A stretch of DNA of 64,000 nucleotides from Ignavibacteria bacterium (GTDB taxonomy: Bacteria; Bacteroidota; Ignavibacteria; Tepidaquicellales; Tepidaquicellaceae). Position numbers and translations under genes: made by a program. Below, in pieces: positions 28,240-36,249 of the stretch. The stretch is taken from the NCBI GenBank assembly GCA_019187405.1, contig JABAQZ010000025.1, positions 1 through 64,000 of the forward strand, written 5' to 3'. The notes under the pieces are model-generated. The model made no database searches. It saw nothing but the letters and a program-made list of their open reading frames with translations, and was not told where the DNA came from. The stretch's first letter is position 1. Each line of letters opens with the position of its first letter.

Positions 28240-28827
28240 TCAGTTATTTGATTTGTCGGGAATTACAATGTGATGAAGCCTGCATCTTGCTTCGTAATGA
28301 TTCTTTGCGCCTACAAGAATCTGTTCGCTGCTTTCGGTAATTCTTTGTGTTCTGTTGGCTGGCGCGCCGCATATTACACATACAGCCAGTGTTTTGGTAA
28401 TGTATTCTGCAATGGCAAGCAGCTGCGGCATTGGTTCAAAAGGTATTGACCTGTAATCCTGATCGAGACCGGCTACGATTACTCTTTTTCCCGAATCGGC
28501 AAGCTGCTGACAGATGTCTGTCAGATTATTGTCAAAAAACTGAGCTTCATCTATTCCTATAACTTCGGCATCAAAACATTTTTCGGGAATTTCTTCTGCA
28601 TTTGATACTACTTCCGATGGATAAGCCTGTTCATTATGCGATACGATTTCAAATTCGCTGTATCTGTTGTCAATCTTCGGCTTAAATACTTTTACACGCT
28701 GTTTTGCAATTTCAGCTCTCCTGATTCTTCGTATGAGCTCTTCGGTTTTTCCGGAAAACATGCTGCCGCATATAACTTCAATATGTCCGGTCTTTTTAAA
28801 TGTTCTTATTTGTAAACTTTCATTCAT
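28240..28827 (-). CDS. tdk: Thymidine kinase
   Basis: 195 residues, typical of type II thymidine kinases. P-loop [12 protein letters not shown] is at about 21-32, the DEAQFF motif at about 94-99, and the lasso/zinc region has [13 protein letters not shown] and a later Cys-Arg-Leu-His. It phosphorylates thymidine to dTMP in pyrimidine salvage. Its ATG (complement of 28825-28827) directly follows the cdd stop codon at 28828, so the two are certainly co-transcribed and probably coupled. It fits with the deoxynucleoside kinase at 33015 and the nucleoside-binding lipoprotein downstream. Confidence 0.95.
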   Translation of the reverse strand: MNESLQIRTFKKTGHIEVICGSMFSGKTEELIRRIRRAEIAKQRVKVFKPKIDNRYSEFEIVSHNEQAYPSEVVSNAEEIPEKCFDAEVIGIDEAQFFDNNLTDICQQLADSGKRVIVAGLDQDYRSIPFEPMPQLLAIAEYITKTLAVCVICGAPANRTQRITESSEQILVGAKNHYEARCRLHHIVIPDKSNN

Positions 28828-29235
28828 TTATTTTTTTCCGTGAAGATTTTTTCTGTTGAAACCTTTTGGGAGCAGTTCAGACAGTTTTGTTATAACAAAT
28901 TTTTTTTCAGAATTGACAATAATAATATCAAGGTCATCGCAAAACTCATACATAAATTGTCTGCATGCACCGCAGGGGAATACGGGTTTTGAATTTCCGG
29001 TTGATATTGCAATTGCTTTAAATTTCTTTTCACCCTCGGATATTGCTTTTGAAAAAACTACCCTTTCAGCGCATACGCAAAGTGAAAAGGATGCATTTTC
29101 TATGTTTGCGCCTGTATAAACTTTATTCCCCGCTGTTAACAGCGCTGCTCCGACTTTGAATTTAGAATAAGGCGAATATGATTTTGATTTTGCTGAGATC
29201 GAGAGTTTTATGAGTCTTGAGTACTTGGAATGCAA
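28828..29235 (-). CDS. cdd: Cytidine deaminase
   Basis: 135 residues, the size of the tetrameric cytidine deaminases. Substrate-site motif NIENASF (about 45), zinc/catalytic CAERVVF (about 54-60, with the proton-shuttling Glu), and PCGACRQ (about 89-95) supply the zinc ligands. It converts cytidine/deoxycytidine to uridine/deoxyuridine. It is first gene of the cdd-tdk-lipoprotein run and is divergent from the glycosyltransferase gene at 29317; the 81-bp gap must hold both promoters. Confidence 0.95.
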   Translation of the reverse strand: MHSKYSRLIKLSISAKSKSYSPYSKFKVGAALLTAGNKVYTGANIENASFSLCVCAERVVFSKAISEGEKKFKAIAISTGNSKPVFPCGACRQFMYEFCDDLDIIIVNSEKKFVITKLSELLPKGFNRKNLHGKK

Positions 29236-29316
29236 ATCGTTTATTTTCTTTTTATTGATAATATATTCATTTCTGAGTATATTATCAAATAAATTTATAT
29301 TTCAGCTAAAGACTTA

Positions 29317-30483
29317 ATGAAAAGAAGGGCGATATTCCGGTTCTTTGATAAATTTGCCGGAATTCCGATAGTTGTGTTTCTTGCATTGCTCACCAAAAGA
29401 AAAAGAAGATTACCGATAGAAAACATAAAAAGGATTCTTATAATCAAACTTGCTGCAATCGGTGATTCAATACTTATTATACCACTGCTTAGAACATTAA
29501 AAAAAAATTTTCCTCAATCTGAAATTACATTCGTTTGTTCACAGATAAATATATCAGTAATTAAGAAAATTCCTTATGTTGACAAAGTTATAGACTGTAA
29601 TGTTCATTCATTTTTAAAGAATCCGGTTCTGTTTGTAAAGTTCATTAAAGATCTGAGAAGCGTAAAATATGATGTCATAATCGATGCAGGTCAATGGGAG
29701 AGAATAAATGCCATTTTTTCAATGTTGTCCAAATCTGAATACACAATAGGATTTAAAACTGAAAAACAACTTAAGCATTTTGGCTATGACAGCGTGATAC
29801 CTCACCTCCGGAACAAACATGAGCTTGAAAATTTTCTTGATTTGCTTGTACCGCTCGGCATAAATATTACCGAAGAGGATAAAAAATTAGAATATTTTTT
29901 GAATTCTGAAGATTATAAATTTGCAGAGGGGTTCTGGAAAGAACATGAATTCGAAAACCGGACTGTAATCTGTCTTCATCCGGGATGCGGAGAAAATGGT
30001 TTGCCGAGAGAGTGGGCTGTTCAGAATTACATTGACCTTGGAAAAAGACTTGTTAAGTATGATGAAAATTTAAGGATTCTTATCACAGGAGCTGTCCATG
30101 AAATGGAAAGATGCAAAATGATAGCCGATGGAATTTCCCGAAATGTAATAAATACTGCAGGCAGGTTTGAACTTAATAATGTTGTAGCGCTTGTTCAAAA
30201 AGTAAAGCTAATTGTATGCAGCAATACTGGAATGCTTCATATTGCATCATGCGTGGGAACAAAAACAATGGGACTTCACGGTCCTACAAATCCCGCTAAG
30301 TGGGGTTCTTACAACAAAAATTCAGTTCTTATACAAAGTGATAAATTTTGCAGTCCATGTCTTTATCTTGGACATGATTACGGATGCCAGATGCCTCAGT
30401 GTATGGCACATATTTCGGTGGATGATGTATTCATTTACATAAGAAAAGCCCTTAATCCTGAATTATTTCAGATTACAGATTAA
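29317..30483 (+). CDS. Glycosyltransferase family 9 (heptosyltransferase-like)
   Basis: 388 residues. N-terminal half: IKRILIIKLAAIGDSILIIP (about 37-56), the GT9 acceptor-domain start. C-terminal donor-binding half: VICLHPGCGENGLPREW, KLIVCSNTGMLHIASCVGT and MGLHGPTNPAKWG. The end carries a Cys cluster, CSPCLYLGHDYGCQMPQCM, common in GT9 proteins of this type. GT9 enzymes add heptose or related sugars to lipopolysaccharide core on the cytoplasmic side. A second member lies at 31842-33005. It is 44 bp upstream of the dehydrogenase gene and could be co-transcribed with it. Confidence 0.88.
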   Translation: MKRRAIFRFFDKFAGIPIVVFLALLTKRKRRLPIENIKRILIIKLAAIGDSILIIPLLRTLKKNFPQSEITFVCSQINISVIKKIPYVDKVIDCNVHSFLKNPVLFVKFIKDLRSVKYDVIIDAGQWERINAIFSMLSKSEYTIGFKTEKQLKHFGYDSVIPHLRNKHELENFLDLLVPLGINITEEDKKLEYFLNSEDYKFAEGFWKEHEFENRTVICLHPGCGENGLPREWAVQNYIDLGKRLVKYDENLRILITGAVHEMERCKMIADGISRNVINTAGRFELNNVVALVQKVKLIVCSNTGMLHIASCVGTKTMGLHGPTNPAKWGSYNKNSVLIQSDKFCSPCLYLGHDYGCQMPQCMAHISVDDVFIYIRKALNPELFQITD

Positions 30484-30527
30484 TTTCAAATTCAAATAAT
30501 TATTAATAAAATTTAAATATTACTATT

Positions 30528-31649
30528 ATGCAAAAATTTAGTTTTCCGGCGTTTGACACAATAGAATCTTATGGACACGAGCAGGTGGTTTACTGCTCAA
30601 ACAAAGAGCTTGGCTTAAAGGCAATTATCGGTATTCACAATACTACATTGGGACCTGCTCTTGGTGGAACAAGAATGTGGAATTATGCCAATGATGATGA
30701 AGCTCTAAAAGATGTACTTAGACTTTCCAGAGGTATGACATACAAAGCAGCCGTTGCGGGGCTCAATCTCGGCGGCGGTAAAGCAGTAATCATAGGTGAT
30801 TCCAAAACTCAAAAAACGGAAGGACTTTTCAGGGCATTCGGCAGATTCGTTGAAGGACTTTCCGGCAGATATATCACTGCTGAAGATGTCGGCACAAGCA
30901 TTAAAGACATGGAATATATAATGATGGAGACAAGACATGTTACCGGTGTTCCGATAGAGCTTGGTGGAAGCGGCGATCCTTCGCCTGTTACTGCTTACGG
31001 TACTTATGTCGGAATTAAAGCATGCGTTAACGAAGTTTACGGCAGTGATTCAGTTAAAGGCAAAAAAATAATTGTTCAGGGTGCTGGAGGAAATGTCGGT
31101 AAACATTTATGCAAATATCTTTCCGAAGAAGGCGCTGTTTTATATGTCAATGACATCGATAAAGAAAAACTTAAATATGTTGTAGATAATTACAAAGCAC
31201 AGATTATTTCCGATGATGAAGTATTTTCAAAAGATGCTGACATACTTTCTCCGGCTGCACTTGGAGGAGTTATAAATGATGAAACAATTCCAAAGCTGAA
31301 AGTAAAAATCATTGCCGGAGCTGCCAACAACCAACTTGAAGATGAAGTCAAGCACGGTCAGATGCTGAAAGATAAGGGCATTTTGTATGCTCCTGATTAT
31401 GTAATTAATGCAGGCGGACTTATCAACGTTTATAATGAACTGGAAGGATACAACCGCGAGAGAGCTCTCAAACAGGCTTCCGGCATTTATGACATTGTGA
31501 AAAAAGTAATTGATATTTCAAAAAGGGATAATATCCCGACTGAAGCAGCTTCAAAGAAAATTGCCGAAGAAAGAATAAATGACGTGTCAAATGCCAAAAG
31601 AATTAGAATTTACAGAGATGTAAAGTTATTTAAACAGAGAAATATTTAA
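30528..31649 (+). CDS. Leucine (branched-chain amino acid) dehydrogenase-like enzyme
   Basis: 373 residues of the Glu/Leu/Phe/Val dehydrogenase family. Substrate-site segment GPALGGTRMW (about 43-52), catalytic-lysine region GMTYKAAVAGLNLGGGKAVI (about 67-86), and NAD-binding VQGAGGNVGKHL (about 183-194) followed by an acidic NDID. The length and the short N-terminal domain favour leucine or valine dehydrogenase over glutamate dehydrogenase. It reversibly deaminates branched-chain amino acids to 2-oxo acids. The chain ends FKQRNI. A 47-residue membrane protein gene follows 22 bp downstream. Confidence 0.88.
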   Translation: MQKFSFPAFDTIESYGHEQVVYCSNKELGLKAIIGIHNTTLGPALGGTRMWNYANDDEALKDVLRLSRGMTYKAAVAGLNLGGGKAVIIGDSKTQKTEGLFRAFGRFVEGLSGRYITAEDVGTSIKDMEYIMMETRHVTGVPIELGGSGDPSPVTAYGTYVGIKACVNEVYGSDSVKGKKIIVQGAGGNVGKHLCKYLSEEGAVLYVNDIDKEKLKYVVDNYKAQIISDDEVFSKDADILSPAALGGVINDETIPKLKVKIIAGAANNQLEDEVKHGQMLKDKGILYAPDYVINAGGLINVYNELEGYNRERALKQASGIYDIVKKVIDISKRDNIPTEAASKKIAEERINDVSNAKRIRIYRDVKLFKQRNI

Positions 31650-31671
31650 TGAGTATTAATTTTTCTTTTTG

Positions 31672-31815
31672 ATGGAAACTGCAATCTGGATTATAGCTCT
31701 TATTGCCATTGTGGTGATTCTTGTAATTTATATAATAACTTCTGTCGGCTCTTACAGCAATAAATTTGTTGATAAAATATTTAAAGATAGCGATACTTTT
31801 AAAAACGAAAAATAA
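31672..31815 (+). CDS. 47-residue single-pass membrane protein, unknown function
   Basis: An ATG at 31672 opens a 47-codon frame ending TAA at 31813-31815. The N-terminal 26 or so residues form one clean transmembrane helix (ETAIWIIALIAIVVILVIYI), followed by a polar, Lys/Asp-rich tail (KFVDKIFKDSD). It begins 22 bp after the leucine dehydrogenase stop codon, so it is probably in the same transcript. No family is recognised. The helix followed by a charged tail and the tight spacing support a real small gene over noise. Confidence 0.55.
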   Translation: METAIWIIALIAIVVILVIYIITSVGSYSNKFVDKIFKDSDTFKNEK

Positions 31816-31841
31816 AATTTTGACTTAGGTTAATCGTCAGT

Positions 31842-33005
31842 TTAATTTACGTTTTTCAGATAAGGTTTGGCAATTACAAGTTTTTTTACAATTTCAGTAA
31901 TCCGGCCGATATCAATCATCTTAATACATTCAAGATCGTATGGACATACTTTTTTCCAGCACGGCGCGCATTCGAGACCTTCTGGAATAAGTTTCTCTCC
32001 TTTGTCAAATAAATCAATTTCAGTCCAGCATGATAATCCAAACCAAGCAATCACATATTTTTTCAGTGCAATGGCAAGATGCATTCCAAAGCTGTCGCCG
32101 GTAATGATAATATCGCATATATTCATGAAGCAAGCGCCATATCTGATGCCGAGGTCTGTTGGAGTATAAATGACATTCTTCTTTGCATTATTGTTTATGC
32201 TTTCGTGAATTTTTATGTTTCTCTCTGTATCTTCTTTGCCTCCGAGAAGCACAATTTTCAGATTTTCAAAATTTCCAAGACAATTTATCAAATCGACATG
32301 CTGCTCTATTGTCATTTTTTTATTTGGAAATAAATTTGAACAGCCCGTATTAATTCCTATGTAATTAAATTTCCGGTTGTATTTAATTTTAGATTTGTAA
32401 TTTTCTATGAATTCGGTTTCTTCATGACTAAAGTTAAAATCATATTCGTCCCGTTTATAATCCAGATTAAAAGTTTCGTGAATTATTCGACTTCCTGATT
32501 TTTCATTATGACGGAATTTTAGTTTATCATCTATTCCCATTTCATAATTATACATTGCATATTCATTTGCAGGAATTATTTTCCCGTCTTTGTTTAATAG
32601 AAACCCGTATTTCTCAGAGGCATTTATCTCATTTGCAAAAGCGCATGCATATACGGATTTATCCGAATTAAGCAGAATATCAAACTCAATATTTCTTAGT
32701 ATCATTCTGTCTTCATCATTCCAGGCAAATGTCTTATCAATATACCTGCTGTATTCGAGTATCGGCATCGCATTTTTCATTGTAATCCAGTATATCGTGC
32801 TATCAGAATATTTTACTTTAACAGAAGGGAGAATGGATGTATTCAATAGCACGTTGCCAAGAGCATCGAGAGAAATGACAAGTATTTTTTTACCGGTAGG
32901 GTTCATCTGCCGGCATCCGTCTCTGAGACAATTCTCGTAGGAAAAGCAGGGTTTGTATCCGGAGAAATTTTTACACGCAGGTATTTTAAGTTCGCTGTAT
33001 TTCAA
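31842..33005 (-). CDS. Glycosyltransferase family 9 protein with Cys-rich termini
   Basis: 387 residues. The GT9 core is visible: KKILVISLDALGNVLLNTSI (about 39-58), IGINTGCSNLFPNKKM, LKIVLLGGKEDTE, and DIIITGDSFGMHLAIALKK. Unlike the neighbour at 29317, it has a Cys-rich extension ahead of the Rossmann domain (Cys11, 20, 26, 31), and the C-terminus has four more (Cys346, 349, 354, 360; CAPCWKKVC). The eight cysteines could bind a metal or cluster; this is inference. It is the second gene of a minus-strand pair, starting 9 bp after the deoxynucleoside kinase stop codon. It probably adds a sugar to a surface glycan. Confidence 0.82.
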   Translation of the reverse strand: MKYSELKIPACKNFSGYKPCFSYENCLRDGCRQMNPTGKKILVISLDALGNVLLNTSILPSVKVKYSDSTIYWITMKNAMPILEYSRYIDKTFAWNDEDRMILRNIEFDILLNSDKSVYACAFANEINASEKYGFLLNKDGKIIPANEYAMYNYEMGIDDKLKFRHNEKSGSRIIHETFNLDYKRDEYDFNFSHEETEFIENYKSKIKYNRKFNYIGINTGCSNLFPNKKMTIEQHVDLINCLGNFENLKIVLLGGKEDTERNIKIHESINNNAKKNVIYTPTDLGIRYGACFMNICDIIITGDSFGMHLAIALKKYVIAWFGLSCWTEIDLFDKGEKLIPEGLECAPCWKKVCPYDLECIKMIDIGRITEIVKKLVIAKPYLKNVN

Positions 33006-33014
33006 ATTCTTTAT

Positions 33015-33638
33015 TCAGTTTTTCAGATTTTCATGAATGCTGTTAATTATAAAATCCAGATCGCTTTTCTTATTTACAAAATCCAGTTCGTCTGACTCGA
33101 TAATAATGCGTTTTCCGAAATCATATTTTTTAATCCAGTTGTCGTAGCTCCTGTTGAGTTTCTTCAGATATTTTTCATCAATATTTTTTTCAAACTCCCG
33201 GCCTCTTAGCATTATTTGTTTTTTCAACTTTGGAATGCTTGCTCTCAGGTAAATAAGAAGATCAGGCGGATTCAGGAAATGTGTCATTTCGGCAAAAAGA
33301 TTTTTATAATTTTCAAAATCTCTTTTGTTCATCTTTCCCATCTGGTAAAGATTCTTTGCAAAAATTTCAACATCTTCATAAATGCTTCTGTCCTGAATAA
33401 CGGATTCTTTGCTTTCAATTATTTCTTTGTGGGTTTTGAAACGGTGTGATAGAAAAAAGACCTGCAGATTAAATGACCATCTGCTCATGTCGGCATAAAA
33501 ATCTTTCAGATACGGATTGTCATTTACTCTTTCGTAATATGGTTTCCAGTGCAGCTTATTTGAAATCAGATCGGTGAGTGAAGATTTTCCCGAACCGATA
33601 TTCCCGGCAACGGAAACAAACACTTTTTTATTTTTCAT
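33015..33638 (-). CDS. Deoxynucleoside kinase
   Basis: 207 residues of the dNK/dGK family. P-loop AGNIGSGKSSLT (about 11-22), a YYERVNDNPYL segment (about 34-44) for base recognition, the DRSIYED motif (about 82-88), and LIYLRASIPKL followed by a lid RGREFE. It phosphorylates deoxynucleosides to monophosphates; base preference cannot be read from the sequence. With cdd and tdk at 28.2-29.2 kb it completes a deoxynucleoside salvage set. It is first gene of a pair with the GT9 gene. Confidence 0.88.
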   Translation of the reverse strand: MKNKKVFVSVAGNIGSGKSSLTDLISNKLHWKPYYERVNDNPYLKDFYADMSRWSFNLQVFFLSHRFKTHKEIIESKESVIQDRSIYEDVEIFAKNLYQMGKMNKRDFENYKNLFAEMTHFLNPPDLLIYLRASIPKLKKQIMLRGREFEKNIDEKYLKKLNRSYDNWIKKYDFGKRIIIESDELDFVNKKSDLDFIINSIHENLKN

Positions 33639-33647
33639 TTAAAAAAT

Positions 33648-33682
33648 CCGAATAAAAAAACCGTCAAGCAAAGACGGTTATT
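33648..33682 (-). terminator. Rho-independent terminator of the ffh-rplS operon
   Basis: Read on the minus strand, AACCGTC, a 7-nt loop, and GACGGTT form a 7-bp stem (33659-33679) followed by a run of seven T residues. It lies about 30 bp past the rplS stop codon. Confidence 0.88.
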
Positions 33683-33710
33683 TAATAAAGTTAATATTTA
33701 TTAAACCGTA

Positions 33711-34157
33711 TTAAACGGCATTTTCTTTCACGGTCTCGGCAGTTTCCGATACTCCGTTACCGGAATTATTATTACTTTCGCTCACGATATCTTCAATGAC
33801 TTTTCTAACTCTTTTCTTTTCCTTTATCTTTGAAGCTGCCTTTCCGGTAAGTCCTCTGAGATAGTACAGCTTTGCTCTTCTTACGCTTCCGTGCTTTATA
33901 ACTTCAAGCTTTGCAATCTTGGGAGAGTTGACAGGAAATATTCTTTCTACTCCGACTCCGTTTGAAATCTTTCTGACTCTGAAAGTCTTGCTGATGCCGC
34001 CGCCTTTAATGCCCATCACGATTCCTTTGAAAATCTGAATTCTTTCCTTATCACCTTCAATTACGTTTACTGAAACAGCTACCGTATCTCCGATATGAAA
34101 GTCCGGTATGTCATTCCTTATCTGTGATGCTGTAACTAAATTTATCTTTTTATCCAT
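33711..34157 (-). CDS. rplS: 50S ribosomal protein L19 with C-terminal extension
   Basis: 148 residues against 115-120 usually. The conserved core runs from [12 protein letters not shown] to [15 protein letters not shown], including the hallmark [13 protein letters not shown]. The last 30 or so residues (from [12 protein letters not shown]) are acidic, low-complexity and extra. L19 sits at the 30S-50S interface. A clear Shine-Dalgarno AAGGAG (complement of 34166-34171) lies 8 nt before the start. It is last gene of the ffh-rpsP-khpA-rimM-trmD-rplS operon, before the terminator at 33648. Confidence 0.96.
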   Translation of the reverse strand: MDKKINLVTASQIRNDIPDFHIGDTVAVSVNVIEGDKERIQIFKGIVMGIKGGGISKTFRVRKISNGVGVERIFPVNSPKIAKLEVIKHGSVRRAKLYYLRGLTGKAASKIKEKKRVRKVIEDIVSESNNNSGNGVSETAETVKENAV

Positions 34158-34182
34158 GATATTTACTCCTTATTGTAAAAAA

Positions 34183-34860
34183 TTAATTCTTATTTGATTT
34201 AAAAACTTTTTTGTATTTGGATTTAGCTTTTGACTCTCTCCACTTTTTAATTTCCTTGTGATTGCCTGACATTAATACTTTCGGGACTTTCATTCTTTTA
34301 AAAATTTCAGGTCGTGTATACTGCGGATAATCAAATCCGGTTTCCACCTGAAATGAATCTGTAATTGCAGATTCACCGTCTCCCAATGCACCCGGTATCA
34401 ATCTTGCAACTGCGTCTATGAACACATAAGCTGCAATGTCTCCGCAAGAAAGCACATAATCTCCGATTGAAATCTCCTTTGTCGCCAGCTTTTTAATGAC
34501 TCTTTCGTCAATTCCCTTGTAATGTCCGCAAATGATCAATACATTTTCCTTAAGAGAAAAATCGTTAGCAGTTTTCTGATCAAACTTTTTTCCCTGAGGC
34601 GAAAAATAAATGACATCTTCATAATCTCTTTCCTTCATCAGTTTTTCAACACATCGAAAGACAGGTTCAGGTTTAAGTATCATCCCGCTTCCGCCTCCAT
34701 AAGGCAGATCGTCTATCTGTTTATACTTTCCTTCTGCATAATCTCTCAGGTTATGAATAACAACATTTATCAATTTCTTTTTAACTACTCTTGATGTCAA
34801 TCCGTTTTTCAAAGAACATTCCAGTATCTTCGGATTAGCGCTTACAATGTCTATTCTCAT
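34183..34860 (-). CDS. trmD: tRNA (guanine-37-N1)-methyltransferase
   Basis: 225 residues, standard for TrmD. LPYGGGSGMILKPEPVF (about 51-67) and the knotted SAM site CGHYKGIDERVI with SIGDYVLSCGDIAAY (about 110-140) are intact, with the downstream GALGDGESA segment. The enzyme methylates G37 next to the anticodon to prevent frameshifting. It lies in the conserved ribosomal operon between rimM and rplS, as in many bacteria. Confidence 0.96.
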   Translation of the reverse strand: MRIDIVSANPKILECSLKNGLTSRVVKKKLINVVIHNLRDYAEGKYKQIDDLPYGGGSGMILKPEPVFRCVEKLMKERDYEDVIYFSPQGKKFDQKTANDFSLKENVLIICGHYKGIDERVIKKLATKEISIGDYVLSCGDIAAYVFIDAVARLIPGALGDGESAITDSFQVETGFDYPQYTRPEIFKRMKVPKVLMSGNHKEIKKWRESKAKSKYKKVFKSNKN

Positions 34861-34878
34861 TTTCTTAATGCACTGTAA

Positions 34879-35406
34879 TTAACAAAATCCTTCAATTAAA
34901 TCCGCATCAATTCTCCTCCCGGCTGTATCAATATTAACAATAAATTCGTCTCTGATCGGAATCAGAATTTCTCCTTTACTACTTTTAATGCTGAGTAAAT
35001 CACCGCTACCATAGTTAACGATATTGTCAACTTTTCCGATTAATTCTCCTCTGTTATATACATCACAACCAATCACTTCATAATAATAAAATTTATCTTC
35101 CGGTAATTTAATCCGTGAATGTTCGGGAATCATGACGAGATAATTTCTGAGATTATCTGCCTGATCTCTGTTGACAATTCCTTCAATCATAATTACTGCA
35201 AAACTCTTATTGAGATTGCAGTTTATAATTCTTAACGCTTCCCGATTCCGATAAAACAAATCCGAAGTTTCGTCAAAGAGAAAAACCTGTTTTAATTCCA
35301 AAAATCTTTCGGGAAAATCCGTCAACAAGTTTACTTTGAGTCCGCCTTTTAAACCGACTGATTTTACAATCTTTCCTATACAGATATAACTTTCTTTTTC
35401 AGGCAA
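34879..35406 (-). CDS. rimM: Ribosome maturation factor RimM
   Basis: 175 residues, typical length. The N-terminal domain begins YICIGKIVKSVGLKGGLKVNLLTDFPERF in a continuous stretch (residues 6-34). The PRC-barrel half carries FYYYEVIGCDVYNRGELIG and ILIPIRDEFIVNID. RimM binds S19 and assists maturation of the 30S head. It sits between khpA (14-bp gap) and trmD (18-bp gap). Confidence 0.94.
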   Translation of the reverse strand: MPEKESYICIGKIVKSVGLKGGLKVNLLTDFPERFLELKQVFLFDETSDLFYRNREALRIINCNLNKSFAVIMIEGIVNRDQADNLRNYLVMIPEHSRIKLPEDKFYYYEVIGCDVYNRGELIGKVDNIVNYGSGDLLSIKSSKGEILIPIRDEFIVNIDTAGRRIDADLIEGFC

Positions 35407-35420
35407 GATTGATTCCGGGT

Positions 35421-35672
35421 TCAGGTTTCCTTTTTGATTTTATCGGGAATTTCCATTGTTACCCTCATTCCTTTTTTTGATGCAACAGCTGAAAGCAGCG
35501 TTCTAATTGCTTTTGCAGTCCGTCCCTGCTTTCCGATTACTTTTCCGGTTTCTGCATCATCCACTTGCAAAATGAATTTAATCTTGTTGTCGGCTTCTTT
35601 TATTTCATCGACATTTACAGCTTCCGGTTTGTCAACAAGATTTTTTGCAATGAATTCAATAAATTCTTTCAT
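35421..35672 (-). CDS. khpA: KH-domain RNA-binding protein KhpA
   Basis: 83 residues with a single KH domain. The GxxG loop is in GKVIGKQGRTAKAIRTLL (about 44-61). KhpA (YlqC) is a small RNA chaperone or partner of KhpB, and in many genomes lies between rpsP and rimM exactly as here. The start has AGGAG (complement of 35680-35684) 7 nt upstream. The 88-bp gap to rpsP carries no obvious gene. Confidence 0.93.
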   Translation of the reverse strand: MKEFIEFIAKNLVDKPEAVNVDEIKEADNKIKFILQVDDAETGKVIGKQGRTAKAIRTLLSAVASKKGMRVTMEIPDKIKKET

Positions 35673-35760
35673 TTGGGGGCTCCTGTTTTAATTAAGAATT
35701 TTGAATATTTGTTAAAAAACTTTTCCGGTGTTAAAGTCTGAGGAATCTTCTGCCAAAAGT

Positions 35761-36216
35761 TTATCCTTCGGCTTTTGATTCCTCTGCCTGAGATTCTGTT
35801 TTCGCCTCTGTTCCGGACTTTTCTGCAGATTCACTCTTCTTAAGCTTTTTTGCAGCTCTTCTCCTTAATTTTCTTTCTCTGGCTCTGGTCAGCTTTGATT
35901 CTCTTTCAGTTAAGAATTTTTGCAATTCTGCTTCGATCTTATCTGCATCTGTACCTTTTTTCAAGAGAGTATATTTCAGCATCAGACCTTCGTACTTGAG
36001 AATATTTCTTACAGTATCCGTGGGTTTTGCTCCAACTTTAAGCCAGTACATAACTCTTGGCTCTTTTATTGTTATCTCAAGCGGATCCATGTTAGGATTA
36101 TAAGTTCCGATTGCTTCAATAAATCTCCCGTCTCTGGGCGATCTTGAATCAGCTGCCACTATCTTATAAATCGGGAAATGTTTCTTTCCGATTCTTTTCA
36201 GTCTTAGTTTTACCAA
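35761..36216 (-). CDS. rpsP: 30S ribosomal protein S16 with charged C-terminal tail
   Basis: 151 residues; the S16 core is about 80-90. The core is clear: [39 protein letters not shown] and [13 protein letters not shown]. From about residue 105 the chain continues as a Lys/Arg-rich then Glu/Ala/Ser-rich tail ([17 protein letters not shown], then EESKAEG). Extended S16 tails are known in this group. It is the second gene of the operon after ffh. Confidence 0.96.
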   Translation of the reverse strand: MVKLRLKRIGKKHFPIYKIVAADSRSPRDGRFIEAIGTYNPNMDPLEITIKEPRVMYWLKVGAKPTDTVRNILKYEGLMLKYTLLKKGTDADKIEAELQKFLTERESKLTRARERKLRRRAAKKLKKSESAEKSGTEAKTESQAEESKAEG

Positions 36217-36249
36217 TTTTTATTTCTTTATCTTTATTTTATTAATTAT

